Positions 54,508-62,831 of a stretch of DNA of 64,000 bases are shown here, in pieces (the first letter of the stretch is position 1; each line of letters starts with the position of its first letter). Source of the stretch: REEB48 sp964355085 (lineage in GTDB: Bacteria > Patescibacteriota > Minisyncoccia > UBA6257 > 02-FULL-45-10c); assembly GCA_964355085.1 (NCBI GenBank), contig CAYHBW010000001.1, positions 17,915 through 81,914 on the forward strand, given 5' to 3'. A model generated the notes under the pieces. That model was not told where the DNA came from and searched no databases. It saw only the letters and a list, made by a program, of their open reading frames with translations. The position numbers were made by a program, and so were the translations under genes.

Positions 54508-55455
54508 TTAAAAAGTCGTGATATACGGACCCTCGATGGGGAAAACGTTTCCGCTTATGTCCGCCGGCCTGGATAGAGTCTCAAAATCGACGGCAGTCAC
54601 ATCACTCGCCGACAAGATATCCAATTTTACATTCAGCTTCCTTTCACTTCCGCTACTCGGAGTCTTCAAGGTGGCCTTTATGGCATAAACTCCTCCGGAA
54701 ACCATGAGCCCTTTATTTTTTTTCGCCGGATCAGGAATAAGCGTGAATTCGATAACCTTTTCAACCGGCGCATTAAGAGATGCCAGGACCTGGTTGTTCG
54801 AACTGTCCACCAAGTTAATCTCATTGAAATGCACGTCCGTCAATGTACCGCTGTTGGTCAACCGTATTTTTTTGACAGCCACTTTCTCCGCAGAAGCGGA
54901 AATCTGATATTCATTGAGCGGAATGTCGATATAACTGCTCAATGTGATATTCGGATAAATGGATAATATCCTGGCAGAACCTGTGAACGCAGACGGCGCG
55001 GGAGCAACAGGAACAGCAACCGGGGGTTGGACAGCCGGTTCTGCCGTCGAAGAGGCCGTTGCTGAAGATGATTGCAATTTCTGAAGCTCGGCAGTAAGCG
55101 CCTCAATCTGCTTCTGAAGATCAGCTACGGATAAAACAGGCGAAGGAGCGGATTCCACCGAAGATGCATCCGTGTTTTTATTTGCGAAAGCTCTTGTCTT
55201 CGGACCGAAATATCCGGCTGACGGAGAAATTGAATTCTTTTCCTGAAATTTCCTGACACCCTCCCTGGTGAGATTCCCGAAATAACCAGTCACCGGGCCT
55301 GAATAAACGCCTTGCGCCATCAGAAAGCTCTGGAGACTCTCCACATCCATTCCCCTGCTTCCTACAGTCAGATCGCGGTCAAAAGATGCAAAAGCCAATA
55401 TAGGAATTAGAAACAAGGAGTAAGGGATTATGCGGGTCAAATGATTTTTATTCAT
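54508..55455 (-). CDS. Secreted peptidoglycan-binding protein (PG_binding_1 domain)
   Basis: The 315-residue protein starts at MNKNHLTRIIPY, a signal peptide ending near FASFDRD, then a PG_binding_1 domain (LTVGSRGMDVESLQSFL ... YFGPKTRAFA, about 25-90), a short coiled-coil/Gln-Lys segment, a Ser/Ala/Pro-rich linker, and a beta-rich C-terminal domain (~residues 190-315) of unknown fold. The reading frame stays open upstream to 55548, but that part is a dispersed palindromic repeat (CWIPDQVRND when translated) and not real protein. The same cell-wall anchor occurs in the 1185-residue protein at 57721, so both probably bind the same wall. Confidence 0.82.
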   Translation of the reverse strand: MNKNHLTRIIPYSLFLIPILAFASFDRDLTVGSRGMDVESLQSFLMAQGVYSGPVTGYFGNLTREGVRKFQEKNSISPSAGYFGPKTRAFANKNTDASSVESAPSPVLSVADLQKQIEALTAELQKLQSSSATASSTAEPAVQPPVAVPVAPAPSAFTGSARILSIYPNITLSSYIDIPLNEYQISASAEKVAVKKIRLTNSGTLTDVHFNEINLVDSSNNQVLASLNAPVEKVIEFTLIPDPAKKNKGLMVSGGVYAIKATLKTPSSGSERKLNVKLDILSASDVTAVDFETLSRPADISGNVFPIEGPYITTF

Positions 55456-55477
55456 ATAGATATTATAGCAAAATTTG

Positions 55478-55785
55478 TCATTCCGGACTTGATCCGGAAT
55501 CCAGCAAATCAAAATATAAATCCCTCCAGTCAGAATTTTTATCTTCAATAAGTTTCAGTTTCCAATCTCTATGCCAATCTTTAAGATTTTTTTCTCGCGC
55601 AATTGCAGAATTAACATCACTAGTTTCTTCAAAATATACCAAAATATTCACTTTATATTTTTAGTAAAACTGTCATTTGATCCCATTTTATGCTGGCTGA
55701 CTCTTTTTATCAAATCATTAGTAAATCCGACATACAACGTACCATTTCTTTTACTTGCAAGAATATATACATAAAAACTTTTCAT
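55478..55785 (-). pseudogene. GIY-YIG endonuclease-like gene with a single-base frameshift
   Basis: On the minus strand, from the ATG at 55785, MKSFYVYILASKRNGTLYVG and FTNDLIKRVSQHK are the GIY-YIG start. In the T-rich run at about 55650-55665 one A appears missing (five A where the conserved KKYKVN would need six), and the frame breaks at TGA. The second half in the other frame reads AIAREKNLKDWHRDWKL and LLDSGSSPE with stop at 55478. These are the normal parts of a ~100-residue family member. The C-terminus is formed by the dispersed repeat at 55480-55500. A sequencing error or slippage could also explain the break. Confidence 0.78.
55480..55500. repeat. Dispersed palindromic element, copy 1
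   Basis: ATTCCGGA and TCCGGAAT are perfect 8-base arms around CTTGA. It supplies the final codons of the GIY-YIG remnant. Related copies lie at 55795-55815 and 57584-57605, all with the same type of 21-22 base stem-loop. Confidence 0.75.
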
Positions 55786-55794
55786 ATTATCTGG

Positions 55795-55840
55795 ATCCTG
55801 AATCAAGTTCAGGATGACCACGTGACATTGTCACGTGGTC
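55795..55840. repeat. Two abutting hairpins (dispersed element copy 2 plus an 11-bp stem)
   Basis: ATCCTGAA/TTCAGGAT (55795-55815) is the same 8-base arm pattern as copy 1, and it touches a second perfect hairpin GACCACGTGAC/GTCACGTGGTC (55816-55840, loop ATT). The larger hairpin overlaps the stop codon of the GT-C gene at 55839. It may stop transcription or protect the 3-prime end. Confidence 0.7.
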
Positions 55841-57488
55841 ACATCGTGAATTCATACACATCGAACATCGGCAGATTCCGGTATCCGGTTATCCTTTTCG
55901 CCGGCGCAAGATTCAGTCCGACCGTTAGAAAAGATTCGAATTCCGCCGCATCCGGAACGGAAAGACTCTGATTCAGGGAAGTATACGGATAAGCTTTGAT
56001 GAAATAAATCTTATAACCGGAAAGACTCTCCGCGCCTCTGGTCCGCAGAAACCCTTTAAACTGACCGGTCGTGACAGCGGATATTCCATGATAGTAAATC
56101 CTTCTGGTAAACAGCCAAAGGCGGGCTGATAAAGCCAAATTTTCATCATAAATCACCATGAACGGCGTATCGGCCGGAGGATATTTTAAGAGATTTTCCG
56201 CTATTATTTTCTGCAGATGCGGATTGGATGATTCCGGAGGGGCGGGAGAGCGTCTTCCGTCGAATACTTGTTCAAGATAATCATCCAGCCGGACTATGCC
56301 GAAATCAGGAAACGTAAGAAACGCGCCGTCAATCGCAAAATACATTTCATAAATTAAAAATCCGGCGATCAGAAAACGAGAAATCTCCTTTCCTCCGGAA
56401 AACTTCCAGATTTCCAAAAGCATGATAACAGACAGGATTGCGAGAAACGGCGACAAAAGCGAAAGAAACCGGTAAGCGGATCCTGCAAATATCAGCATGA
56501 CGATTATCGAAAAAACGGAGAGGACGGAAAAAGCCGACAGGCGATTGCGGCCTCCGGAGGACAGATTGTATGCTCCGAAGATAAATCCGAATGCGCTAAT
56601 CAGCAGGAACGGGACTGAATACATGGCGGCCATATTCATGCCGAAATCGGAAAATGGATCGAGGATTTTACCGAGCGAAGCCCGCCACTCCGGAGTATCC
56701 TGTCCGAATATGAACGCCAGCTGAAGATCGAAATGGCCGACTGAAGAATAAAGATAAAGATTATAAACTATAACCGGAGAGAGGACTAAAAAAGCGATGC
56801 CTAAGGACAGGCGCAGATTTCTTTCCAGAATAAATTCTTTCTTAAAAAGCAGGATATGCAGGAAATAAACCGGAAGGAGGAATAATCCGGTATATTTTAT
56901 CAGGAAACAGGCGCCGAGAGATAATCCGAAAAATATCCATTTCCTGCGATCTTCTAGGAAAATCAGAAACAGCAGGATATTCAGAAGCACTGCGGAAATC
57001 TGAATCGACTCCATGAGAACGGAGCGGGAAATCCAGACATGCACATGATTCACGGAAAGCGCGGCCGCGGACAGAAGAGCGATCCATTCCCCGCCGTCCG
57101 GACGATTACCGGCCAATTTCCTGACCAGAAGATAAATCAACCAGATGGAAATAACTCCGGAAATGGCCGACGGCAGACGCGCGACAAACAGGGAATCTCC
57201 GAACATCCTGAAAAAAAGATTGGCGATCAGAAAATAAAGCTTCGGATGATCATGGAAAGAAAGGCCGGTCCACCACGGCAGAGTCGATTCCGCGAACCAT
57301 TGGATCGGGGTCGTCTGATCGTCATTCTGTATATAATCCAGATTGCCGATGGCTCGGAAAGCGTAAAAACCTTCATCGTGAAAAAGTTCGGAACTTCCGA
57401 GTCCCCAGAAACGGATGACCGCGCCGATCAGCAATATCGCGATAAGGACATGACCCGGCTTGATCTTGTATCCGAAAATATCTGACAT
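55839..57488 (-). CDS. GT39 integral membrane glycosyltransferase (paralogue of the 51994 gene)
   Basis: 549 residues with LFHDEGFYAFRAIGNLDY and SFHDHPKLYFLI in the two acidic external loops, about ten hydrophobic segments and a C-terminal soluble domain, matching the GT-C at 51994 in order and spacing. Likely uses a polyprenyl-phosphate sugar. The promoter fits a -10 TATACT (57497-57502, minus strand) only 8 bases from the start codon and a TGGACT box 17 bases upstream (57520-57525), so the message is nearly leaderless. It ends at the tandem hairpin 55816-55840. Confidence 0.85.
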   Translation of the reverse strand: MSDIFGYKIKPGHVLIAILLIGAVIRFWGLGSSELFHDEGFYAFRAIGNLDYIQNDDQTTPIQWFAESTLPWWTGLSFHDHPKLYFLIANLFFRMFGDSLFVARLPSAISGVISIWLIYLLVRKLAGNRPDGGEWIALLSAAALSVNHVHVWISRSVLMESIQISAVLLNILLFLIFLEDRRKWIFFGLSLGACFLIKYTGLFLLPVYFLHILLFKKEFILERNLRLSLGIAFLVLSPVIVYNLYLYSSVGHFDLQLAFIFGQDTPEWRASLGKILDPFSDFGMNMAAMYSVPFLLISAFGFIFGAYNLSSGGRNRLSAFSVLSVFSIIVMLIFAGSAYRFLSLLSPFLAILSVIMLLEIWKFSGGKEISRFLIAGFLIYEMYFAIDGAFLTFPDFGIVRLDDYLEQVFDGRRSPAPPESSNPHLQKIIAENLLKYPPADTPFMVIYDENLALSARLWLFTRRIYYHGISAVTTGQFKGFLRTRGAESLSGYKIYFIKAYPYTSLNQSLSVPDAAEFESFLTVGLNLAPAKRITGYRNLPMFDVYEFTM

Positions 57489-57525
57489 ACATCAGTAGTA
57501 TAAAGTTCATAAAGTCAAAAGTCCA
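57489..57525 (-). promoter_or_regulatory. Near-leaderless promoter of the GT39 gene
   Basis: TATACT (57502-57497 on the minus strand) and TGGACT (57525-57520) are spaced by 17 bases. The start codon follows 8 bases after the -10 box. The region also carries a small tandem repeat with TTTATGAACTTTA and TTTATGGACTTT units. Confidence 0.55.
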
Positions 57526-57583
57526 TAAAGTGAATGATGGGGTAATTGGTGTCGACCCGATTGGTAATATCGTCATTTTCTGG

Positions 57584-57605
57584 ATGCCGGATCAGAGTTC
57601 GGCAT
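57584..57605. repeat. Dispersed palindromic element, copy 3
   Basis: ATGCCGGA and TTCGGCAT (7 of 8 positions paired, plus one wobble) around TCAGAG, in the intergenic region between the GT39 gene and the surface-protein terminator. Same pattern as the copies at 55480 and 55795. Confidence 0.65.
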
Positions 57606-57660
57606 GACAGGATTATGTATTTAAATAAGCAAAGTTAAATGACATAGATGACAACAAAAC

Positions 57661-57684
57661 AAAATCCCCCTTTCGGGGGATTTT
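57661..57684 (-). terminator. Strong intrinsic terminator of the surface-protein gene
   Basis: AAAATCCCCC and GGGGGATTTT form a perfect 10-bp stem around TTTC; on the minus strand it is followed by GTTTTGTTG. It lies 37 bases after the stop codon of the 1185-residue gene. Confidence 0.85.
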
Positions 57685-57720
57685 GCCTGTCTCTATAAGA
57701 GTCTCAAGCTCTTTTAGAAA

Positions 57721-60700
57721 CTATTTGCTGATAGTTTCAGAAGTCATGTTGGAGCTCGGCAAACCAGTTACTCCATAACCGTTAGTCCAATCGAGATCAG
57801 ACTTAGAGTTAGAAGTAGAGGTTGAAACCGGAGACCAAATGAAATCATCATTCGTATCGCCATCGATGCCGGTTGCCTGTTGCATCAAGTTAGAAGAGTT
57901 GACCGGGAAAGCCGCGTCACCTTCGAGCTGCACCTGAAGATTTTCAGATGTGCCGGACGGAGCGAGGGTTCCGACGGAAGCAACTAACTTGAACCAGCGG
58001 GTTGCGCCGGACGGAACGACCAAAGTGGTAGTGCCGTTGTTGCAACTTGTCTGATCCGGATAGATTTCAACGAGAGCAGAGCTTGCGCCCAAATTACCGC
58101 CGCCGTTTGCGCCTGCAGTATTGCTAGCCAAACCGTCGAAGCAGAATCCAGCGTTTACCAAACCTCCAGGGTTATTAGTTCCGTTGAAGTTTGCGTCTGG
58201 AGAGCTCATGCCGGAATCAGTGAACGCGTACAAACCGAATTTGGTTGTGGTCGCATTGCTGGATGCGGCAGTTGAAGAGGAGACGCTGAAGGACATCTTA
58301 TACAAGGCCACATCACCGTTGTTGGCGGTAACTTTGAACTTGAAGAGAGTCTTCGCATCACCGGATACCAGAGTTCTCTCGCTGGAGCTAAGAGCGACCT
58401 GTTCAAGCGTCGGATATGCCTTCATGACGCGAGCGCCAGATGAAGCAGTATCGCCAGCAGAAGGGGTCACAGTAGCGCCGGAAGAAGAACCGGTACCATA
58501 GTTTCCGTTCAAACCTTCGTTGTCGCCATCATAGTCGACGGAGACGATATCACCGGAGCGGGTTGCAGGACCGGAAGCGGAAATCGCCGCCAAAGTACCT
58601 TTCACAACGAGCACCTTAGAACCGTCTTTCGGAACTGTGACGGACATCGCGCTGGAAGTGGCATTGTCGCCGCTGGCAAAAGTAGCTTCACCAACTTTGG
58701 TTCCATCGGTTGTGTGGATGGAGACCATCTGACCGACCAAGTCGATAGGAGTGTTGGAAGCGGCCTGGGTCAACTGAAGGGCCATCTGTTTAAGGAGGAC
58801 GTCTTCGTTGGTGGCGCTAAACTTTATGCGAGCGAGTTCAATGGTCTGACCAGGAGATGCAAGGGCATACGCCGGAGATGCTGAATCAAGGGAAACAGCC
58901 AAAGTACCGGAAGTAGCCGCAGTCATCGTCTGACCGGCATTATCATTCTCGGTCAAGGACGCGCTCTGACCGGAGATTAAACCAGTCGGAGACGGAGATG
59001 AACCGGAATCATAACCCCAGGCATAAGAACCAGTTGCAGATGCTTTCAAATCGCACTTAAGAGCGAGCTGCTTGGAAGTACCTTTTGAAACGTTCAATCC
59101 AGAGCCGTCGAAAGTAAATGCGGTTGAAGAAGCGGCTGCAGACGGATTCTTAACATCAGAGGCATTAAGAACAGTTGCGCCATCATAGAGTTTGCAGTTG
59201 GTGAGATCGCTTGCAGTGCCAGACGGAACGTTATATTCCAAAGGCAATGAAGTCAATCGAAGGTCTTCACCGGAACCGGAAGCATCCAAGATATAGCGGG
59301 CAAATTCGAACTGATTGACACCAGCGATGACAGTCTGCGCTATTGGCACAGAAGATACGCTGATAGTCAAAGCTGCTGCCTTGACGGTCATAGTTTGACC
59401 AGTAAGAGCAGAAGCAGGGGTCGGAGTAATACTATTGCCAGTCGTCTGACCAGTAACAGTAGTCCACTGACCGTTCGGAGTTGTCGAAGCTAACACTGTA
59501 TCATTATTTTCGAAGTCAGTGCTCAATTTACCAACCAATTTAAGGTTAGTCACACCAACAGGGAAAGTGATGGTATCAGTGAAGGTAAAGGTTGCGGTTT
59601 GGTTTGTACCAGATCCATCAATCGGACCAGCCAAAACTTTACCGGAACCATCAAGGAGTTTGATGTTAGTCAATTGACTAAGAGCCTCTCCTGGAGCATT
59701 GAAGTTAAACTTCATACTTGCAACGGAAATCGGCTCACCCTTGACATCAACAGTCCAACCGCCGAGTGCCTGGTCAGCCAAGTTGATGGCAACGTTCTGG
59801 GCCTGGACTCCGGTCCAAGTGGACACAGTCATAGTACCGGAAGATACCAATACTTGAGCTGCATCATACCAAGGATCTTCAGTGTTGCTGAAGGCGGCAG
59901 TATCATCCGTCGGATCGGAAGAACCGGTCTGCGGAGGGACAATGCCGTATCCATAGGTTTCACCGACGAGAGCAAGGTCAGTCAATTTGGCGAGATCGAA
60001 GTCGACAGTTCTCGAGGAACCGCCGGTGATATCACCTTTGGCAGAGAATTCTTTGGAGAATCCTTTATCCATCAAAAGACCATTACCTGGGAAGGTGGAA
60101 GTGTAGTACTTGCCATCAGAGCTGATAGTCGCATCATAAGATGTGCCGTCAACCCAAGTCTTGACGTTAGCCAAGTCGCTTGCGCTCGCGGAACCGGTCT
60201 GGTTCCAGCGGACGGATTTCAAGTAAACTCTTTCAGTAGAACCGGCGGTAACCTTTATAGAAGAGAAGGTATAACCAGTTGTACCGATTTCTTTTGTTGC
60301 GCTAGAACCCGGATCCAACGGACCACGAGCCAAGGAAACAGTGCCGATAGACAAAGTTTCATTGACAGTGTGAGTCGCGCCGGCGAGCGGGAAAGTGGCA
60401 TTCACGTTTGCAGAAGTGTTAACTCCGACAACGGTTAATGCCAAAGTCTGACCGCCCAAAGTTCCCGCGGCTGCGCGGTTACCCGCGATAGTCACGGTTC
60501 TGGTGGTTCCTGCTTTGATAGTCAAAGCTTCACCAACAGTTGCGCGATGCTCGGAGTTCAAGGTCTTCTTAAGACCGAGTTGGGCTCCGTTTTCGTCAAG
60601 CAACAAGACTGCAGCTAATGCAGTATCCTGCGCAAGACCGGTCCTCTCAACAGTCAATCCGGTAACAGTGATATCACCGTCAGCTGAAGCAGTCAATTGC

Positions 60701-61278
60701 ACTTTCGTGAATGGAATGCGTGCCGCTGAAGCCGGTGCCAAGCTTGCCGCCGGTTGATCCGAAGCTAATCGGACAGTCAAACCGGTTCCTGCCGGAGCCG
60801 GAGTGGTAGAACCTCCGGTAGTGGAAGTGCTGCCTCCTTTTGCTGCCATTGCCGCTCTGGTTTTCGGACCAAAGTAGCCAGCAGCCGGAGAAATTCCGTT
60901 TGCCGCTTGCCACTTTGCGAGCGCTGCCTTGGTTAACGAACCGAAAGTAGAGGTTTCGTTACCCGGAGAGCCTGCGCCGCTTGCTGCAACTTGCGCGCCA
61001 TTGGCATTCAAGAATTTCTGCAATTCCATAACTGCTGCGCCTTTGCTACCGAGGGTGAGGTCCCCAGAAGACAATAAAGCGGAAGAAGCTGCGGAAGAAG
61101 CAGGAGCTCCTGAAAGAGCTGCCAATTGAGCTTGCAAAGCTGCGATCTGCGCCATCAACTCTTCAAGAGTTGCTCCGTGAGCCACTGCTGGCATCAAAGC
61201 GGATGCGCCTGAAAGCGAAACAACTGTCGATATTGAAATCGCAGCTGTCAACACTTTACTTACTAATTTATTGTTCAT
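57721..61278 (-). CDS. S-layer-like surface protein with N-terminal peptidoglycan-binding domain
   Basis: 1185 residues. A signal peptide occupies about 1-36 (MNNKLVSKVLTAA ... AVAHG), then a coiled-coil (LEELMAQIAALQAQLAAL, ~38-55), a PG_binding_1-like domain (~73-149, starting LTLGSKGAAV and ending YFGPKTRAAMA), a Gly/Ser/Thr linker, and a long chain of beta-sandwich-type repeats rich in Thr, Ser, Ala and Asp, several ending in a LxxGxxxxxxVxG pattern such as VPKDGSKVLVVKG. This is typical of Patescibacteria S-layer or adhesin proteins. Ser/Thr-rich repeats would suit O-glycosylation by the neighbouring transferases. It has its own strong terminator and a long upstream region. Confidence 0.88.
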   Translation of the reverse strand: MNNKLVSKVLTAAISISTVVSLSGASALMPAVAHGATLEELMAQIAALQAQLAALSGAPASSAASSALLSSGDLTLGSKGAAVMELQKFLNANGAQVAASGAGSPGNETSTFGSLTKAALAKWQAANGISPAAGYFGPKTRAAMAAKGGSTSTTGGSTTPAPAGTGLTVRLASDQPAASLAPASAARIPFTKVQLTASADGDITVTGLTVERTGLAQDTALAAVLLLDENGAQLGLKKTLNSEHRATVGEALTIKAGTTRTVTIAGNRAAAGTLGGQTLALTVVGVNTSANVNATFPLAGATHTVNETLSIGTVSLARGPLDPGSSATKEIGTTGYTFSSIKVTAGSTERVYLKSVRWNQTGSASASDLANVKTWVDGTSYDATISSDGKYYTSTFPGNGLLMDKGFSKEFSAKGDITGGSSRTVDFDLAKLTDLALVGETYGYGIVPPQTGSSDPTDDTAAFSNTEDPWYDAAQVLVSSGTMTVSTWTGVQAQNVAINLADQALGGWTVDVKGEPISVASMKFNFNAPGEALSQLTNIKLLDGSGKVLAGPIDGSGTNQTATFTFTDTITFPVGVTNLKLVGKLSTDFENNDTVLASTTPNGQWTTVTGQTTGNSITPTPASALTGQTMTVKAAALTISVSSVPIAQTVIAGVNQFEFARYILDASGSGEDLRLTSLPLEYNVPSGTASDLTNCKLYDGATVLNASDVKNPSAAASSTAFTFDGSGLNVSKGTSKQLALKCDLKASATGSYAWGYDSGSSPSPTGLISGQSASLTENDNAGQTMTAATSGTLAVSLDSASPAYALASPGQTIELARIKFSATNEDVLLKQMALQLTQAASNTPIDLVGQMVSIHTTDGTKVGEATFASGDNATSSAMSVTVPKDGSKVLVVKGTLAAISASGPATRSGDIVSVDYDGDNEGLNGNYGTGSSSGATVTPSAGDTASSGARVMKAYPTLEQVALSSSERTLVSGDAKTLFKFKVTANNGDVALYKMSFSVSSSTAASSNATTTKFGLYAFTDSGMSSPDANFNGTNNPGGLVNAGFCFDGLASNTAGANGGGNLGASSALVEIYPDQTSCNNGTTTLVVPSGATRWFKLVASVGTLAPSGTSENLQVQLEGDAAFPVNSSNLMQQATGIDGDTNDDFIWSPVSTSTSNSKSDLDWTNGYGVTGLPSSNMTSETISK

Positions 61279-61370
61279 ATTCTTTTATTTTTAGACCATT
61301 CCCATGGAGCGACGTTATCGACTCGTCACCGCCATGAAAATTTATTTACTTTTAATTTTTATTGTTTTGA

Positions 61371-61405
61371 TTTCCCGCCTTAGACGGGTCCGCCTTAGGC
61401 GGAAA
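61371..61405. repeat. GC-rich inverted repeat element
   Basis: TTTCCCGCC and GGCGGAAA are the outer arms, with an inner CCGCCTTAGGCGG hairpin and a repeated CGCCTTAG unit. It stands out in an AT-rich leader. Confidence 0.6.
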
Positions 61406-61502
61406 TTTAAAACTTTGTTTCAATTAATTATTTTATTTACTAATCCCTGTTTTGCAGGGCCGACCCTAGTAAAGAAATAACTGTCCCGGTATCAAATGAA
61501 AG

Positions 61503-61618
61503 AAAAAACCCGCTGTGAAGCGAGTCTGATGCAGAGTAATCGCGAATAACGCGACTTTTAAATGATGCCTTCGCATCATTCGTAATTACTCTGTAACAGA
61601 TCCAGCCTCACACTGAAT
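61503..61618 (-). ncRNA. Candidate small structured RNA with its own terminator
   Basis: Minus strand. An outer stem CAGAGTAA/TTACTCTG (61586-61593 with 61532-61539) encloses a hairpin AATGATGC/GCATCATT (61561-61580, loop of four) and a hairpin TCGCG/CGCGA (61540-61554), making a three-way junction. Six bases later ACTCGC/GCGGGT (61508-61525) is a 6-bp terminator stem (one U-G pair) ending in TTTTTT. A possible promoter is TTGGAC (61646-61651) with TATAAG (61625-61630). It could be a sRNA, an attenuator, or the processed 3-prime end of the regulator transcript. It matched no known RNA family that I recognise. Confidence 0.45.
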
Positions 61619-61751
61619 CCTATACTTATAATTGTATATTAAGTTGTCCAATTACTGAAGCCCGTATTGTGAATAACCACTGGATATCCGGGCTAGCTCT
61701 TACTGCATAATATAACGAGCTCCTGCCTTGGTTGTTACGGATAACCTGACA

Positions 61752-61798
61752 GCCTACCCCATACCAAAACAGTGCCTACCTATACTACCAAAAAACAG
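61752..61798. repeat. Imperfect direct repeat pair upstream of the structured RNA
   Basis: GCCTACCCCATACCAAAACAG (61752-61772) and GCCTACCTATACTACCAAAAAACAG (61774-61798) are near copies with small insertions. They lie between the regulator gene and the RNA candidate and may be binding sites or a decayed duplication. Confidence 0.5.
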
Positions 61799-61863
61799 CT
61801 GAAAAAGCAAGGATATGGGTAGAATTTAGCAACTAGGATCTAGTATCTGAAAGAACGTGGGCT

Positions 61864-62607
61864 CTAGCTTCTAACTACTACTCTATAGTATGTAGCCGGA
61901 CCGCCATTGCCAACCCTTTCAACGACTCCCCCATCGCAAAGCTTTTGAAGATCGTATCTTATTGTGCGCTCGCTGACATCCGGGAATGCGGCAAGGAGAT
62001 CTTTTAATCTTGCTCCGTTCCCATTGCCGAGTTTTATCTTTTCAAGGATTGCCGACTGCCTGACCGCTATATTTGCCGATTGATTTTCCCTTGTCGATTT
62101 TGCCATTTCCAACGGAGCGGACAATTGCTCCAAGGAAACCATGTTCGACGAATGATCGGAGCGATAGGCATCAAGACTTGAATCATCATTTCCGGATGAT
62201 ACTTCCGTTTCATTTCCAAAAGAAACTTTAGCTGAAACCTGATCAGTAACCGGCAGAACTGAAAATAAACTTTCCAAATCCGGTAATTTTTCATCAAGCT
62301 TGCCGAATTGCCTGATTGCCGAATTAAGACCATCAAGTTCTCGGACAAGAATAGTCGCATTCACAGGTTCTATTTCATAAATCGAATGGGCCAATCTGAC
62401 CATCACATCCAAAGATGCAATAGTTGATAACACCTGAATAATATTTCGGGTGTCGTTTTCAACGCTTACTTTGGCGGCTTCGTCCGCAAGATTGAATGCC
62501 AAACTTTCAAATTTGATCCGGAGTTCAGGACGTTTTATATAAAATGCCGCACGGACAAGAACGTATGATATCTCCCGGGCTTTTTCTTTTATAAAATCAT
62601 TTTGCAT
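61864..62607 (-). CDS. Winged-helix DNA-binding regulator with helical N-terminal domain
   Basis: 247 residues. The first ~120 are helical (REISYVLVRAAFYIKRPEL..) and look like a four-helix bundle of unknown type. A Ser/Asp-rich linker follows, and the C-terminal ~65 residues are a DeoR/HTH-like wing: RQSAILEKIKLG, KDLLAAFPDVSERTIRYDL and YYRVV. It may sense a ligand and regulate the surface-protein gene or the structured RNA next to it. A single gene in its transcript; a terminator sits upstream in the intergenic region at 62769. Ligand unknown. Confidence 0.78.
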   Translation of the reverse strand: MQNDFIKEKAREISYVLVRAAFYIKRPELRIKFESLAFNLADEAAKVSVENDTRNIIQVLSTIASLDVMVRLAHSIYEIEPVNATILVRELDGLNSAIRQFGKLDEKLPDLESLFSVLPVTDQVSAKVSFGNETEVSSGNDDSSLDAYRSDHSSNMVSLEQLSAPLEMAKSTRENQSANIAVRQSAILEKIKLGNGNGARLKDLLAAFPDVSERTIRYDLQKLCDGGVVERVGNGGPATYYRVVVRS

Positions 62608-62831
62608 AAAATATGATAATTGACGATTAGTAATCAGTAAATAGAAATCAGCAGTAAATAATCCGGCAAACGATAAAATTACGAACTTAAGTAATATTTT
62701 AATCCAAATGCATGCAATAAGTCAATGCTGAATTATGGCCGCCGGGCAGGAAGGGCAATAAATATATGAAAAAACTCCCTGCGCAGGGAGTTTTTTCATA
62801 TTTACAATCACCAGCAACTGACTACTGATAA
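62608..62831. other. Intergenic region holding a long palindrome terminator
   Basis: 224 bases between two minus-strand genes. It contains an AT-rich section with CAGTAA-type repeats near 62617-62655, the palindrome at 62765-62800, and a short CAGCAACTGACTACTGATAA stretch at 62811 that resembles the repeat-like segment in the GT4 at 47315. Confidence 0.4.
62765..62800. terminator. 36-bp perfect palindrome, bidirectional terminator
   Basis: The two 18-base arms meet at GC/GC without a loop, with AAAAAACTCCCTGC at the inner arm and its complement in the other. The T-runs at both edges make it a terminator in either direction; it lies 32 bases after the stop of the membrane gene at 62832. Confidence 0.8.

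Larger units (their letters stand above)
61279..61863 (-). promoter_or_regulatory. Long structured upstream region of the surface-protein gene
   Basis: 585 bases without a coding gene. Nearest the start is AT-rich leader with a weak Shine-Dalgarno site at best. It contains a GC-rich inverted repeat at 61371-61405, a hairpin CCCTG/CAGGG at 61445-61459, a terminator-ended structured RNA candidate at 61503-61618, another stem AGCCCG/CGGGCT around 61660-61695, and imperfect direct repeats at 61752-61798. The true promoter of the surface gene cannot be assigned by eye. Confidence 0.5.

Noticed and set aside
61279..61863. RNase P, tmRNA or SRP RNA in the long intergenic region
   Set aside because: None of the conserved core sequences of these RNAs is visible on either strand.
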